64,000 bases of DNA from Astropecten irregularis (GCA_963971285.1 OZ020247.1:9010614-9074613); one strand, 5' to 3'; shown: positions 22,690-32,949, counted from the first letter of the stretch. Notes: a model not told the origin generated them from the letters alone. Numbers and translations are program-made.

Positions 22690-25600
22690 GTAAGAAGATT
22701 TCAATTTTAATGTAAAAATTAGAACATCTTTATCTTTGATAAAAGAACAAAACAAAATGTTAAAGTATAATGCATGTCAATGATTGGTTAAGGTTACACA
22801 ACATCGCTCACACTTGGTCTGATCCAACATGTTCATGAAATAATGAATTCCTGTAAACATTTGAGCTCAATCGGACATTTTGAGTCACGAGAAAATAGCG
22901 ATTATATAAATAATATAAATTATAAAATAATTATAAAGAATTGATCTTACCCCGAGTTCAAAACTGTTTTTGGTCTTTGTTTGACTCATTTCTGAATACA
23001 AACATGTACACCATTTCAGGCGGAAATATTTTAACAGTATGTTTCTACCACCACCATCTTTATACCCTAAAAGTTATACGTAAATCTCCGAACATTTCGG
23101 TATGGGTATGTTACCAATCCTTTATTGTACTGTTAAACATAATTACTTCTTTGGAAAAAACCGGATGTTTTGCTTTAGTCGTAAGCCTACAAGTTGCCAA
23201 AGAAAATGAGTCCTCATAAATTGTCCTATCTCATGCATTTTGAAAATGTCTCTCCCATTCAGAAGGAATATATAGAACGCAAGAATTATGTGAGCCGTTT
23301 ATAGTTTATATAAGCAAAAATAATGGAAAAGTTGAGAGAAAGTTAGATGACTTGATGTGTTTGGCGCCCTCTATTTTAAAGATACCAAATGCAAGCGTCC
23401 TTAAACCGTCGCCTTTCGTTGCCAGCTTTTGCACGTAAACCCATTTAATTTGTAACAAATTCATAGAGATATCAAAATGGGCCGATTTTGACAGTTATGT
23501 CCCAGCTTTCATTAGCAAAAAACGGATATTGCATTATTTTCTGTTATTATGGAAACAAAAATAAAATGTTGCAGTTTCATCAGCTTCTCACGCATTGAAT
23601 AAGAAAGACTCGACGGCATTGATGACACTTTCTTATTTATGTCAACAGGGGGCGCTATTGTTTATGAAATCCTGAATTATTTTGATAATGTTTTTAATTT
23701 GTTTGTTTATTTGTTTGTTTTAATTAACAGGTGAGAACAAAAAAGAAGAATACCTGAAGATCAATGCAAATGGCGCCGTGCCTGCTATCGTGGATGATGA
23801 TTTCAATTTGTCCGAATGGTAAAAATTTATTCATTATAATTATAATATCGTGTTAGAAATAATGTTGTGCTATCGAAATTTGTCATTTTGCATCAGCAGT
23901 GTATGTGCCTTTTCGCACGACGCCAGAAAAACTCTCAACCATTTAGAAATTCTCCCATGGTTAGGAAATCTTACAAAAAGATGTCATCGTGTGAAAGGAC
24001 ACCAATGCTTGAGAGTGACCGACGTCCCTGGTGAATCCTTGAGAGATTTTGACCGATGTCCAGAGTCATGAGAGAATTTCACAATGGTTGAGTCTTTTTA
24101 GCGTCGTGTGAAAAGGCTTTATTGCTTCAAAAATGGCTGAAGAAATCACCTCTTATGAACATGGTGCAAAAATTATGATCGTGATCAAAACTAGCGAGTG
24201 ACAGTTTGCATACATTGTCTGCGCTTTGATAAACTCTTTGATTGTTTTTTTTTTTTCGGGAAAGAAGGGGACGGGATAATAGTGTTTCATTCGATGTACA
24301 AAACTGGTCCATTCGATAGACCTTTCTTTTGCAAAGTCACAGCCCCGGGGTTTTTGCCAACCAAGATGGCGGAAACTATGGAGGGCCGTCAAAGCCGGGC
24401 ATTAAAAAATAACCACAATTTGTACATAACGTTGCTGAATGTAAAGGAAGCACCACAAGCAATGATGGTGTGTATTTTGAACAGCTGTTGGGAGTTTGTA
24501 AAAATGTTGAATTTTTTTTTAAGTTGGTCACGCCGTCTTTCGAGAAGACGGAATTATTTGCAACATTTGGCCGTCCATGTAAACCAGCAGTAAACAAAAG
24601 AATGGTCTATTGACAGTCTAATTTAATCCGTTTTGAAAGTTTCAACTCCTTAAAACAAAGTTAATGGATCAATGATGAAATAAACCGAATCAATACTTTT
24701 GGAAGCATACATATTCCATAGCTATAGTTTGTGTTGCCTGATTTTGGGCCAGTTCCTTTGCCATATTTGCAGCGTACTTAACTTTTCCCGCCATTTTTGT
24801 GTCTCCACAGTATGACAATTCTAAAGTATTTGGCGCGCAAATACAAAGCGCCCAATCACTGTTACCCGGCAGACCTGCAGACGCAAGCCAGAGTCAACGA
24901 GTACCTGGACTGGCACCACACCGGACTCCGATCCAAAGGCGTGGACGTATACATGGGCATGGTATGTATGATTCAAGATGGACTTTCGTATACAAAACTG
25001 GCCCAAGCTGCGGTTTTTGCGATCCAACAAAACGGATAGGGAGCAGCTGCGGACAACAGACTGAGGGCGTGTAAGTGCTGGAGTAGAGTCCTCAGATCCG
25101 AGTACAGAGTACTCCGAGTACTTCAAGGTCTGAGTACTGGGCCGAGTCCGAGTACATTGCTGTCGAGTCCAAGTCCTAAGTATCGAGTCCGAATAGTACC
25201 CGAGTACATTCAAGGTCGAGTACAGGGCCGAGTCCAAGTACCAAAGTTCAAGTCCGCGTCCGAGTACAGTACCAACGCATGCACAGTGCAAAAAAAAATG
25301 CATTTTGCTTCACAAAGATGTTTACAATTGGATGTTGATCTTGTTGTGCCACTCTTCTCAAAAATTAATGTTTTTCAAACCTTGCAAATGACACTGTGCT
25401 GCTTACACCATTTGATACTAAACTCCCAATGATCTTCATATTCCCATTGTATAATTTCCCGGAAATCGGCATTATTATTAACTGTAAATGGTAACGAAAA
25501 TTAAATGCACTACACTGTAAATGGTACTCCCAAAATTCGAGTACATGGAATCGAGTACGGTCCAAGAAGATTTTCTTGTCGACTACTTTTTAACGAGTAC

Positions 25601-26290
25601 GGACCAAGTACATTTTATTTTCGAGTACTTTTAAATTTTAATCGAGTACGGGCCGAGTATTTGCCGGTACTACTCGAGTACGAGTACGAGTAATCCAACT
25701 CTGGGGCACATGTCATCTCGCTGATGTATACGCCGAACGCAAAGGCCGAATTGAATGACTCTGCACAGTCTCCGGTCATTTCTATTGTAATATAAATGCT
25801 TCTGTCTTTCCCCCACCCCAGGTGCTTATCCCCATGACGACCGGCAACCCGATAGACGAGGACAGCCTAGCCACGAATCTGGAGAAGCTGGACAAGTCCT
25901 TCAGCACCATCGAGAAGACGTTCCTTGGTGACAAGAAGTTCATTGCTGGAGACGAAATAAGCATCGCCGACCTTTGCGCCATCAATGAGGTGATTGCTCA
26001 ATCCTTTAGCCCAGATACCTTTCTTGATAAACATGTACAAAAGGTAGAATACATGATTTTGTGAGGGTAAGCCAAAAATATCAGCTTCGGTCTGAGTCTG
26101 ACTGGTGACTATTATTTCTCTTTCGCAGATGACCCAGGTGTTCTCGGTACAGCGTACCGACCTGCTGGCCTCCTACCCCAAGCTCCAGGCCTGGAGAGAC
26201 CGCGTGTACACCCAGCTCAAGATGGACCCGTCCTCCGACGAGCTCCATAGCACACTGCGGAGTTTCGCCGCTAAGGCTCAGCAGAAGTAA
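22578..26290 (+). CDS. Theta-class glutathione S-transferase, tandem copy A (5 exons)
   Basis: Cytosolic enzyme that conjugates glutathione to electrophiles. Exons 22578-22689, 23731-23818, 24811-24961, 25822-25989, 26129-26290; all GT-AG, joined length 681 nt, 226 aa. The N-terminal thioredoxin-like domain (about 1-78) starts MGLTLYYHPLSQPSRSVYMF; Ser11 in the LSQPSR motif is the theta-class catalytic serine. The C-terminal helical domain has RVNEYLDWHHTGLR and DEISIADLCAINE, matching theta (ARVDEYLAWQHTTLR in mammalian GSTT1) rather than other classes. The usual E-S pair of the glutathione site (ESxAI) is E66-C67 here. The product is shorter than the ~240 aa of mammalian GSTT and lacks the C-terminal extension. 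The start is the ATG in the conserved N-terminal motif; the 5' flank is shared with copy B. Copy B lies 1.4 kb downstream on the same strand. Confidence 0.96.
22760..23137. repeat. Family B MITE in intron 1 of GSTT copy A
   Basis: It starts TTAAAGTATAATGCATGTCA and ends with GTTACCAATCCTTTATTGTA then TTAA. The central palindrome is damaged (GATCTTACCCCGAGTTC). Absent from the same intron of copy B, so it inserted after the duplication or was lost there. Confidence 0.8.
23731..23818 (+). CDS. GSTT copy A exon 2
   Basis: Acceptor TTAATTAACAG, donor GTAAAA. It encodes EYLKINANGAVPAIVDDD; the NANGAVPAI stretch carries the cis-Pro of the thioredoxin-like fold. It ends with the first two bases of Cys67. 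Confidence 0.95.
23907..24117. repeat. Family J inverted-repeat element in intron 2 of GSTT copy A
   Basis: The 17-bp ends GCCTTTTCGCACGACGC and GCGTCGTGTGAAAAGGC pair with one mismatch. The inside has AATGCTTGAGAGTGACCGAC, shared with 47.7 kb and 54.8 kb. Confidence 0.8.
24315..24610. repeat. Family I MITE in intron 2 of GSTT copy A
   Basis: TIR TAGACCTTTCTTTTG at the left, inverted as CAAAAGAATGGTCTA at the right. The inside has CCAAGATGGCGGAAACTATG and CGCCGTCTTTCGAGAAGACG (hairpin). A full-length relative is at 42949-43272. The 131-aa ORF here is a by-product of the repeat. Confidence 0.85.
24811..24961 (+). CDS. GSTT copy A exon 3
   Basis: Acceptor GTCTCCACAG, donor GTATGT. It encodes MTILKYLARKYKAPNH and ARVNEYLDWHHTGLR, the end of the N-domain and the first helices of the C-domain. 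Confidence 0.95.
25073..25703 (+). mobile_element. Family H hAT-type nonautonomous element in intron 3 of GSTT copy A
   Basis: Ends AAGTGCTGGAGTAGAG and TAATCCAACTCTG, close to the CAGTGTTGGAG ends of the copy at 34108. The inside is built from GAGTAC/CGAGTC repeats. It is flanked by GGGCGTGT and GGGCACAT, which fit a diverged 8-bp target duplication. Copy B has the uninterrupted sequence at 31703-31716. Confidence 0.8.
25822..25989 (+). CDS. GSTT copy A exon 4
   Basis: Acceptor CCCCACCCCAG, donor GTGATT; 56 codons in phase 0. It includes FLGDKKFIAGDEISIADLC, the N-capping/hydrophobic-staple region of the GST fold. The donor is chosen over read-through because copy B has GTGAGA at the same place and exon 5 continues the homology. 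Confidence 0.95.
26129..26290 (+). CDS. GSTT copy A exon 5
   Basis: Acceptor CTCTTTCGCAG; it ends FAAKAQQK and TAA. The first ~114 bases are identical to copy B exon 5. Confidence 0.95.
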   Translation: MTQVFSVQRTDLLASYPKLQAWRDRVYTQLKMDPSSDELHSTLRSFAAKAQQK

Positions 26291-27100
26291 AGTCTATAAT
26301 AATTATCCGGGCACCGCGGTCAATCTTCGGAGCAAACCAAAGGGTGTCTGCTTATGTTGCTTGGCTATGCGACTTGCCTTTCATCCCTTCCATCATACTG
26401 AATATTTTCCATCATAGAATGGGCAAAAACAACATCGTTAACAAACCAAAACAAAAATGTTCATATATTTACCAATAACTTACAGAGTATAAAGACGGTA
26501 TAAACATACTATGAACATATTTTTGCCTGAAATGCTGTATTTATAATTATGCAAGACCAAACACAAAAACATTTTTGATTTTCGGCAAGATAAAAAATGA
26601 GACAGCTATTCCCACACAAGTTTGGCAACACAATTGTATCAGTTTTTAGCTGTTTTCTATTGTTTCCAATGATCAATTGAGCTGAAAATTTCATAGGTTT
26701 GTTTTTATTTCAGAACAAATCAAATTATGAACAGCCTGCCCTCTGATAAGAAATCGTTCTTAAAATCTGACAAGAAAGCACATGTATTTTTTGTCCTTTT
26801 TGTCTCTTTCTAGTAAACCTTTATACGCACGTTTTTTAAATACGATATTTTAATTTATGTGGAGAGTCTTTATACACTAAAATCTTAATATGATATACTG
26901 TAATGTTTTATATTTTTATTTAACAGTTTATCCATGAGATTTTATGGATGAACTTGTATGTTTTTGTAATTGATAAATCAACTTTTATATTCGTTTATTT
27001 TATAAGTTTCATTTACGGTGAAACGATTTTGTATTAAGACGCAGAGGCCTATGTTCTGTAGCACGTGTGGGATTCCGTTTAATCTATAAATAAAGACAAT
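26291..27100 (+). other. 3' UTR of GSTT copy A
   Basis: It runs from the stop to the poly(A) signal. Parts align with the region after copy B (CTGACAAGAAAG, CCATGAGATT, GCAGAGGCCTATGTTCT). It contains a degenerate family B remnant at about 26458-26720. Confidence 0.7.
27089..27094 (+). terminator. Poly(A) signal AATAAA of GSTT copy A
   Basis: AATAAA within TCTATAAATAAAGACAATCG, identical in copy B, about 800 bp after the stop and followed by a T-rich tract. Confidence 0.8.
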
Positions 27101-27243
27101 CGTGTTTTCATTTCTTTGTTTATTTGTTGTTATTTATGAAAAATAATACCAATTCGTGTGTAATTTACTTCACCGTTTCAATTTCGCTGAAGAGATTATG
27201 CAGAAACGGATATCAACACGTCACTCAAAGCACTGTGTGTTCT

Positions 27244-27495
27244 GGGGCTAATTTCATAGAGCTGCTTAAGTAAAGAAATACTTCAAGCATGAAAAGTCTT
27301 CCTTGATCAAACAGGATTTATACCAACCAAATTGTCATGCGATGTTTACTGCTTTTGACTTGTTTCCGGCCATTGTTTGCCGAGCATAACATTCACAAGG
27401 AGTTTTGGCTGGCATACGGTACTGATTTTATGTACCAAGGTTTTTGGTGCTTAAGCAAAATGTTGGTGCTGAAGCAGCTCTGTGAAATAAGCCCC
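27244..27495. repeat. Family E-like MITE (subfamily) between the two GSTT genes
   Basis: GGGGCTAATTTCATAGAGCTGCTTAAG is inverted as GCAGCTCTGTGAAATAAGCCCC at the right (read in pieces). The internal sequence differs from the other E copies. The matching region after copy B lacks it, so it entered after the duplication. Confidence 0.75.
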
Positions 27496-27669
27496 TGTTG
27501 TGTGGCCGATTGGTGGAGTTGGTTGATCAACTCAGCATCATGTGGATGAATCCACAATTTGTGAGTTTGGATCCACTCCCTAAATGTCTTTGCCTTTGCA
27601 CATGCACTCATGCACGCTTGCCTATCTTCCATTTTTCTATTTAGTACAAGTCCAACAAAGGTTGACAAC

Positions 27670-27781
27670 ATGGTACTAACAGTCTACTACCACCCGCTGT
27701 CTCAGCCGTCACGCAGTGTCTACATGTTCTGCAAGCTCAACAAAATCCCATTCACTGAGAAAGTTGTGGACCTCATGACTG
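27670..27781 (+). CDS. GSTT copy B exon 1
   Basis: Start MVLTVYYHPLSQPSR; donor GTAAGA. The end reads DLMT-G where copy A has DLMH-G. Confidence 0.95.
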
Positions 27782-30700
27782 GTAAGAAGATTTTAACTTT
27801 TATAGAAAAATGGGAAACTCCTTTATCTTTGTTTGATAAAAGAAAAAAAGTACGCAAAAATTTGTCAAATAAATACTTCTGTGGAACAAATGTTTAGTGC
27901 CCTTTTTCATGGATTTTTAACTCGAGAATCAACATCAATGTCTCTCCTATGCCGAACGAATACCGCAATGTGAAAGCCGTCCGTTCGTAAACGAGAATTT
28001 GAGAGGAAACGTTGGATGACTTAACGTGTCTGGCGCCCTCTATTTAAGGTAGTATCATACTTTGGTAAGAGACCAAAAACAGAAATGTTCACAGATTTAC
28101 GTATAACTTACAGGGTATGAAGATGATGCTGATAGAAACCTATCGTGAAAATTATTCTGCCTGAAATGGTGTATTTATCAAAAAAATTGTAAAACAACGA
28201 CCGAAAATCTTTTTTATCTTTTAAAAGATCAAACATAAATGAGATCGAAATGACTTAAGAAATACTGTGCCCGTTTTTCACGATTTTCTCAAAAAGCGGG
28301 CATCGTATGGGACTGAAAGATGACTGTGACTGTATACTTTCTTGATATTTTTGCCCTTGAATCTGTACTTGAATCTGTGACAAAAACCAAAGTATGATAT
28401 TACCTTTAAGGATACCAAAAGCACGGGTCCGTAAAGGCACAATAAACCGGATTGGTAAATGTGACAGAACAGCTGTATGCGGTTTGCTCCATACTGTTCA
28501 TTTGTCATGGAATAAAAACAAACCTGTGAAATAGTTTCAGCTCAATTCATCATTGGAAACTGTAGGGAAAAAAACAGTGAAAACGCTCACGGTATTTTCG
28601 AATCTATTCACCCAGTACAGACACAGTAGTTTTTATCTCACCCCGAGATCATAACTGTTATTCGGTCGTTATAATTTTAGCCTTCTAATTTCTGAATAAA
28701 TATAGGCATTTCAGCAAGCAAGTCATCTGTAAAATTTCCAGTCCCATACGGTGCCCATTTTTTGAGAAAACAGTGAAAAAAAAACCGCCCACGATATTTT
28801 AAAACTCTGACAGAATTTTTGATCTTCCGAAGATCAAACTTGTTTTTTGGTTTTTCCTTTTTTTTCTGGATAAATGCGGCATTGCGGGCAGACAAATTTT
28901 AACGGTATGTTTCTACCATCACCATCTTCATACCCTGATAGTTAAACGTAAATCTGTGGACATTTTTTGTGTGGGTATGTTACCAATCCTGTCCTGTACT
29001 TTTAGAGAGGCTTATTTCATTTGGGGTCCGTCCTCGCTAAATTTATGACTGATTATCATCCATTTTGTATCAAATTCATGCAGATATCAAAACTGGTGGA
29101 TTTTGACCGTAATTTCCATGCTCTTTTCTGCATTCTGAAACTGGATATTGTATATTTTCTACAACTGCAAGAAAAACATTCAAAACGTGTTTCAGCTTCT
29201 CACAACGGAGGAGAAAGATGGAATTTGTGTCACGTTCTAATTTATGTCAACAGAGGGCGCTGTTGTTCATGAGATCCTTTAATTATTTTGATATTGTTTT
29301 ATATTTTGTTTGTTTTAATTAACAGGTGAGAACAGAAAAGAAGAATACCTGAAGATCAATGCAAATGGCGCCGTGCCTGCTATCTCGGACGATGGTTTCA
29401 ATCTGTCCGAATGGTAAGTCCAATTAACATGATTTTGTTTTATCAGGTCCATGTCAATGTATAGGCAATCAGTCCCAAGCAGTTTTCAGCAGCAATTAAA
29501 GGTGCAATACATGATTGGTAAAGGTCACATGACTGCACTCATACTTTGTCTGATCAAACATGTACCTGAAATGATAAACCTGTGAAAATTTGAGCTCAAT
29601 CAGACATCTGAGTCACGAGAAACTTTATAGCGAAAACCCGATTCGATTTTTCTTAAAAAACATAAAGAATAGTTTACTTTATGTTTGTTCCAAAAATCAT
29701 TCGGACGAACCATCTTTGGAAAAGACACTGAATTTTGATTTGCTTGAAAAACCCAGCATCTGATGAACCAATATTTCCCATGGTGACTGTTTGCACTGTT
29801 TACGAACTGTTGAGTCCATTTTCTGTCTCAAACTCAATATTTATTTTGGAGGCCTTGCAAGTGAAGGTCTTAAACTTCTGTAGGCGCGGTTCTACGGGGG
29901 GGCTAGGGGGGCTGTAGCCCCCCAAAAATTTTGTCTAGCCCCCTCAAAAAATGCAAGTGAAAAAAAAAAATTCTTGAAAATACTGAATTTTTGCAGTTAT
30001 TAAGCGCAAATTACATAAAAAACGCGTTGTGTGGGCTATAATGTGCATGTTTTTCGACCCCTAATAAGACATAGCAGAAGCGAGTGTTAGAAGAACCCAA
30101 AATATTGGGTCTTCTAGCCCCCCCAAAAATAATGGCTCTTCTAGCCCCCCAAAAATTTTGGCTCTAGAACCGCGCCTGCCTTACAGACGTTGTTTCATGT
30201 ACCTTTTTATGCTTTGATCATCTGGATAGCAGAAATACGGCCGAAATAATCTTGCCCCCTCCGAATTCTTCACGGTACCGTACCACGCTTTCGAAATGCT
30301 AAAAAGATTGTTCAGACGAACGATCTTTTTAAAAGACACTAAATCTTGATTTCCTTGAAAAACCCAGCATCTGATGAACCAAGATTTCCCATGGTGACTG
30401 TTGGCACTGTTTACGAACTGTTGAGTACATTTTCTGTCTCAAAGTTGTCTCTGAGGGTTCTCAGTTACTTTTTGTTCTTTTCTTTCTTTCTTTTTTTGTT
30501 GGGGGGGGGGGGGGGGGGGCAGTTAGACTTAATTTATGCAGGGACTACAGCCCTCTACAGCCTTCCGTAGAACCGCGCCTGGTTTTGGCCAGTTCCTTTA
30601 TCTTTGGGTCAATTTTATGGAGCTGCTAAGCACTAACCTTTTTTATATTCATGGTCGGTGAACAACAGCCATGCCAAGAACAATCACAAGTGATACACAG

Positions 30701-32949
30701 CACTTGGAAATTTGGTTGTTAATCATGTTTTTATCAAGAAAGAAATGTCATGGTTAGCAAATGTTTACTGCTAAGCAGGGCCGTGAAATTGGCTCCCGTT
30801 TGTTGCAGTGTTCTTTAATACTTTGTCATCATTTTGTTGTCTCCACAGTATGACGGTGTTGAAGTATTTGGCGCGCAAATACAAAGTGGCCAATAACTGG
30901 TTCTCGACAGACCTGAAGACGGAGGCTAGAATCAACGAGTACCTGGACTGGCACCACACCGGACTCCGATCCAAAGGCGTGGACATATACGTTGGCATGG
31001 TTTGTATGATTCAGGCTTTACCTTCATATATCATAAGCCAGGCTCAGTGTAGTGATTTTAGCGGCTACTCTAAGGAAGTATACAAGGGGACGGGCGCAGA
31101 TGTTCAAGAGGCCTTTCTCAAAACTCGACTCCGGTTCAGGCTTCGGCTCAGGCTCAGGCTTCGTCTCTGTAATCCATTATGTGACCTGGGGTCGATTTAA
31201 CCAAACGTATCGTAACTTACAATCAATCGTATGACTTTTAATGTATTGAAGCCCTATACGTGGGATAGGTCCCCTACGACGGGTTATCCTTCGTAACTCG
31301 ATTTACGATCGATCGCAGGCCTTCGTGAAATCCACCCCTGGAAATTTGTGTTTTTCATTGAAGCTGAAGCCCTGTTTTCTTTTTTCAAACCAGAGAATCT
31401 GCTTCCGAACCGTAGCCAAAAGCCTCTAAATTTATACCAGTTATTTCAGAATGGATTCACGAAATTGAGCCGTAGCCTTAGCCAGGGCCGAGCTTTGAGA
31501 AATGCCCGTTGTCGATTGTTGCTCGTTGCATGCCAGGGATACCTAAAGAGTTGGAAGAAACTAGAAACACTGTAACTTTCGTCAGTTAGTGAATGGTTAT
31601 CACTTTTCATTCTTTTGTGTTGTTTTGCCGTGATGGGACAAAACTAGCCATAGCGGTTTTGCGATCCAACCAAATTGATAGGGAGCAGCTGCAGACAACA
31701 GAGGGCGCACATCAACCATCTTGCTCATAGTACATGTATACGCAAAGCAAAGGCGAGGCCTGAATTGAGACAAGTATAGAGAATGACTCGATCCACTCTC
31801 GTGTCCTTTTATTGTAATAATATGCTTTTGCCTCCCCATCTCACACCCCAACTACTCCCCACCCCAGGTGTTTACCCCCATGATGACCGGCAACCCGATA
31901 GACGAGGACAGCCTGGCCAAGAATTTTGAGAAGCTGGACAAGTCCTTCAGCACCATCGAGAAGACGTTCCTCGGTGATAAGAAGTTCATTGCTGGAGACG
32001 AAATAAGCATCGCCGACCTTTGCGCCATCAATGAGGTGAGATAGCTCATTTCTTTAGCCCATACTTTTCTTGATATAGGCCTACCTTAAAGGTAGAATAC
32101 AAGATTTGGAAGACAAATATTGTGTGACCAAAATACCAAAAAATACCACTCCGTACCATGGAGTACTGTGGCCTAGTGGTCTGGCGTGTAGAATTTAAGT
32201 CTTGTGGTCAAGCTACAGATCGTGGGTTCAAAACCAGCCATGGGCTAGTGGTGCTTGCGTCCTTGGGCAAGACGCATTTGTCACATATTGCTCCTCTTCA
32301 CGCAGGTGAGGGTAGAGGTGGCTTTGTGTGCTTGATTGGCCTCTGTGCACTTTAAAGGTAGATTCATACTTTGGTAAGAAACCCAAACAAAAGTTTTCAC
32401 AGATTTACGTATAACTTTCAGGGTATGAAGTTGGTGGTGGTAGAAACATACTGTAAAATTGTTCCGCTTGAAATGGTGTATTTATCCATAAATTTGTCAA
32501 ACAACGACCGAAAATCTTTTTGATCTTTTAAAAGATCAAAAATAAAAGAGAAAAGACTTACGAAATACTGCAGCCGTTTTTTACTGTTTTCTCAAAAAGT
32601 GGGCAACGTATGGGATTGAAATTTTCACAGATGACTGTTACTGCATTGTCTTGATATTTTTGTCCTTGAATCTGTATTTCTTTGATAAAAACCAAAGTAT
32701 GATATTAATTTTAAAGATAGAATACAAGATTTTGTGACCACAAAATACCATTGTTAAGCTTCGGTCTGACTGATGACTATTATTTCTCTTTCGCAGATGA
32801 CCCAGGTGTTCTCGGTACAGCGTACCGACCTGCTGGCCTCCTACCCCAAGCTCCAGGCCTGGAGAGACCGCGTGTACACCCAGCTCAAGATGGACCCGTC
32901 CTCGGACGAGCTCCACAGCACCCTCAGATCTCTCGCCCCGAAGAAGTAA
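27670..32949 (+). CDS. Theta-class glutathione S-transferase, tandem copy B (5 exons)
   Basis: Second copy of the GSTT gene. Exons 27670-27781, 29326-29413, 30849-30999, 31868-32035, 32797-32949; 672 nt joined, 223 aa, same splice phases as copy A. Catalytic Ser11 is present (LSQPSRSVYMF), as is the same unusual E66-C67 pair at the exon 2/3 junction. Differences from copy A cluster in exons 2-3 (for instance KVANNWFSTDLKTEARINEY) and at the extreme C-terminus (RSLAPKK). Exons 4 and 5 are almost identical to copy A, including silent sites. Introns 1, 2 and 4 are longer than in copy A because of inserted repeats. Both copies have complete frames and consensus splice sites, so both are probably active. 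Confidence 0.96.
28044..28409 (-). repeat. Family A MITE in intron 1 of GSTT copy B
   Basis: TTAA-bounded, reverse orientation: AAGGTAGTATCATACTTTGG first, then the reversed right arm, centre ATCTTTTAAAAGATC, and AAAGTATGATATTACCTT last. Confidence 0.88.
28440..29005. repeat. Composite of family B and family A pieces
   Basis: It starts with a B left part (GATTGGTAAATGTGACAGAA, centre ATCTCACCCCGAGATC) up to CATTTCAG at about 28715, then A-like left-arm sequence (CAGTCCCATACGGTGCCCAT), centre GATCTTCCGAAGATC, and a B-like right end (GTATGTTACCAATCCTGTCC). Lies in intron 1 of copy B. Confidence 0.65.
29326..29413 (+). CDS. GSTT copy B exon 2
   Basis: Acceptor TTAATTAACAG, donor GTAAGT. It encodes NRKEEYLKINANGAVPAI followed by SDDGFNLSE and the first two bases of Cys67. 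Confidence 0.95.
29496..29860. repeat. Family B left half joined to family G
   Basis: TTAAAGGTGCAATACATGAT start; the B right arm is replaced after about 29680 by the G block (GAAAAACCCAGCATCTGATG, CCCATGGTGACTGTTTGCAC). The same junction occurs in reverse at 58.8 kb, so B+G is one mobile unit. Confidence 0.7.
29883..30176. repeat. Family N inverted-repeat element rich in AGCCCCCCAAAA
   Basis: TIR GGCGCGGTTCTA is inverted exactly as TAGAACCGCGCC at 30165-30176. Inside, CTAGCCCCCCAAAAATTTTG-like units repeat. A second GTAGAACCGCGCC end is at 30568-30580. Confidence 0.8.
30320..30580. repeat. Second family G block, poly-G run and second family N end
   Basis: The G block (GAAAAACCCAGCATCTGATG) recurs, then a T-rich tract and 19 G (30501-30519), then CTACAGCCTTCCGTAGAACC. 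The order G then N matches 29.7-30.2 kb, so the pair was duplicated within intron 2 of GSTT copy B. Confidence 0.7.
30605..30797. repeat. Family E MITE in intron 2 of GSTT copy B
   Basis: GGGTCAATTTTATGGAGCTG at the left, GCCGTGAAATTGGCTCCC at the right, with the CAACAGCCATGCCAAGAACA block inside. It ends only 52 bp before exon 3. Confidence 0.75.
30849..30999 (+). CDS. GSTT copy B exon 3
   Basis: Acceptor GTCTCCACAG, donor GTTTGT (weaker than GTATGT in copy A). It encodes MTVLKYLARKYKVANNW and INEYLDWHHTGLRSKGVD. Confidence 0.95.
31110..31507. repeat. Family C MITE interrupted by family D, intron 3 of GSTT copy B
   Basis: Ends GGCCTTTCTCAAAACTCG and CCGAGCTTTGAGAAATGCCC mark the CTCAAAGC subfamily of C. 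Family D (31188-31338) sits in the middle; C resumes with CATTGAAGCTGAAGCCCTGT. Confidence 0.8.
31188..31338. repeat. Family D MITE nested in family C
   Basis: GGGTCGATTTAACCAAACGT to GCCTTCGTGAAATCCACCC; CGTAACTTAC and GGTTATCCTTCGTAACTCGA occur inside. Other copies are at 35.7 kb and 57.4 kb. Confidence 0.85.
31868..32035 (+). CDS. GSTT copy B exon 4
   Basis: Acceptor CCCCACCCCAG, donor GTGAGA. It starts VFTPMMTGNPIDED and ends ADLCAINE; only a handful of bases differ from copy A. Confidence 0.95.
32155..32351 (+). repeat. tRNA-derived SINE in intron 4 of GSTT copy B
   Basis: Head TGTGGCCTAGTGGTCTGGCG (A box) and GTGGGTTCAAAACCAGCC (B box), spaced as in a tRNA gene, then the body CTTGCGTCCTTGGGCAAGAC shared with 4790-5140. 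It is not a functional tRNA: the stem-loops are degraded. Confidence 0.8.
32352..32714 (-). repeat. Family A MITE in intron 4 of GSTT copy B
   Basis: TTAA-bounded, reverse orientation, centre GATCTTTTAAAAGATC. It abuts the SINE directly before it. It ends about 80 bp before exon 5. Copy A intron 4 is only 139 bp and has neither insertion. Confidence 0.9.
32797..32949 (+). CDS. GSTT copy B exon 5
   Basis: Acceptor CTCTTTCGCAG; it ends RSLAPKK and TAA at 32947-32949. Confidence 0.95.
   Translation: MTQVFSVQRTDLLASYPKLQAWRDRVYTQLKMDPSSDELHSTLRSLAPKK

Noticed and set aside
24198..24593. 131-codon + strand ORF
   Set aside because: Its body is the family I MITE (TIRs at 24315 and 24610); a full relative at 42949 does not keep the frame.
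24821..25303. 160-codon - strand ORF
   Set aside because: It runs antisense across GSTT copy A exon 3 and into the GAGTAC repeats of the hAT-type element.
32162..32240. tRNA gene suggested by A and B boxes
   Set aside because: No proper acceptor stem or anticodon loop, and a second copy with the same downstream body exists at 4.8-5.1 kb.
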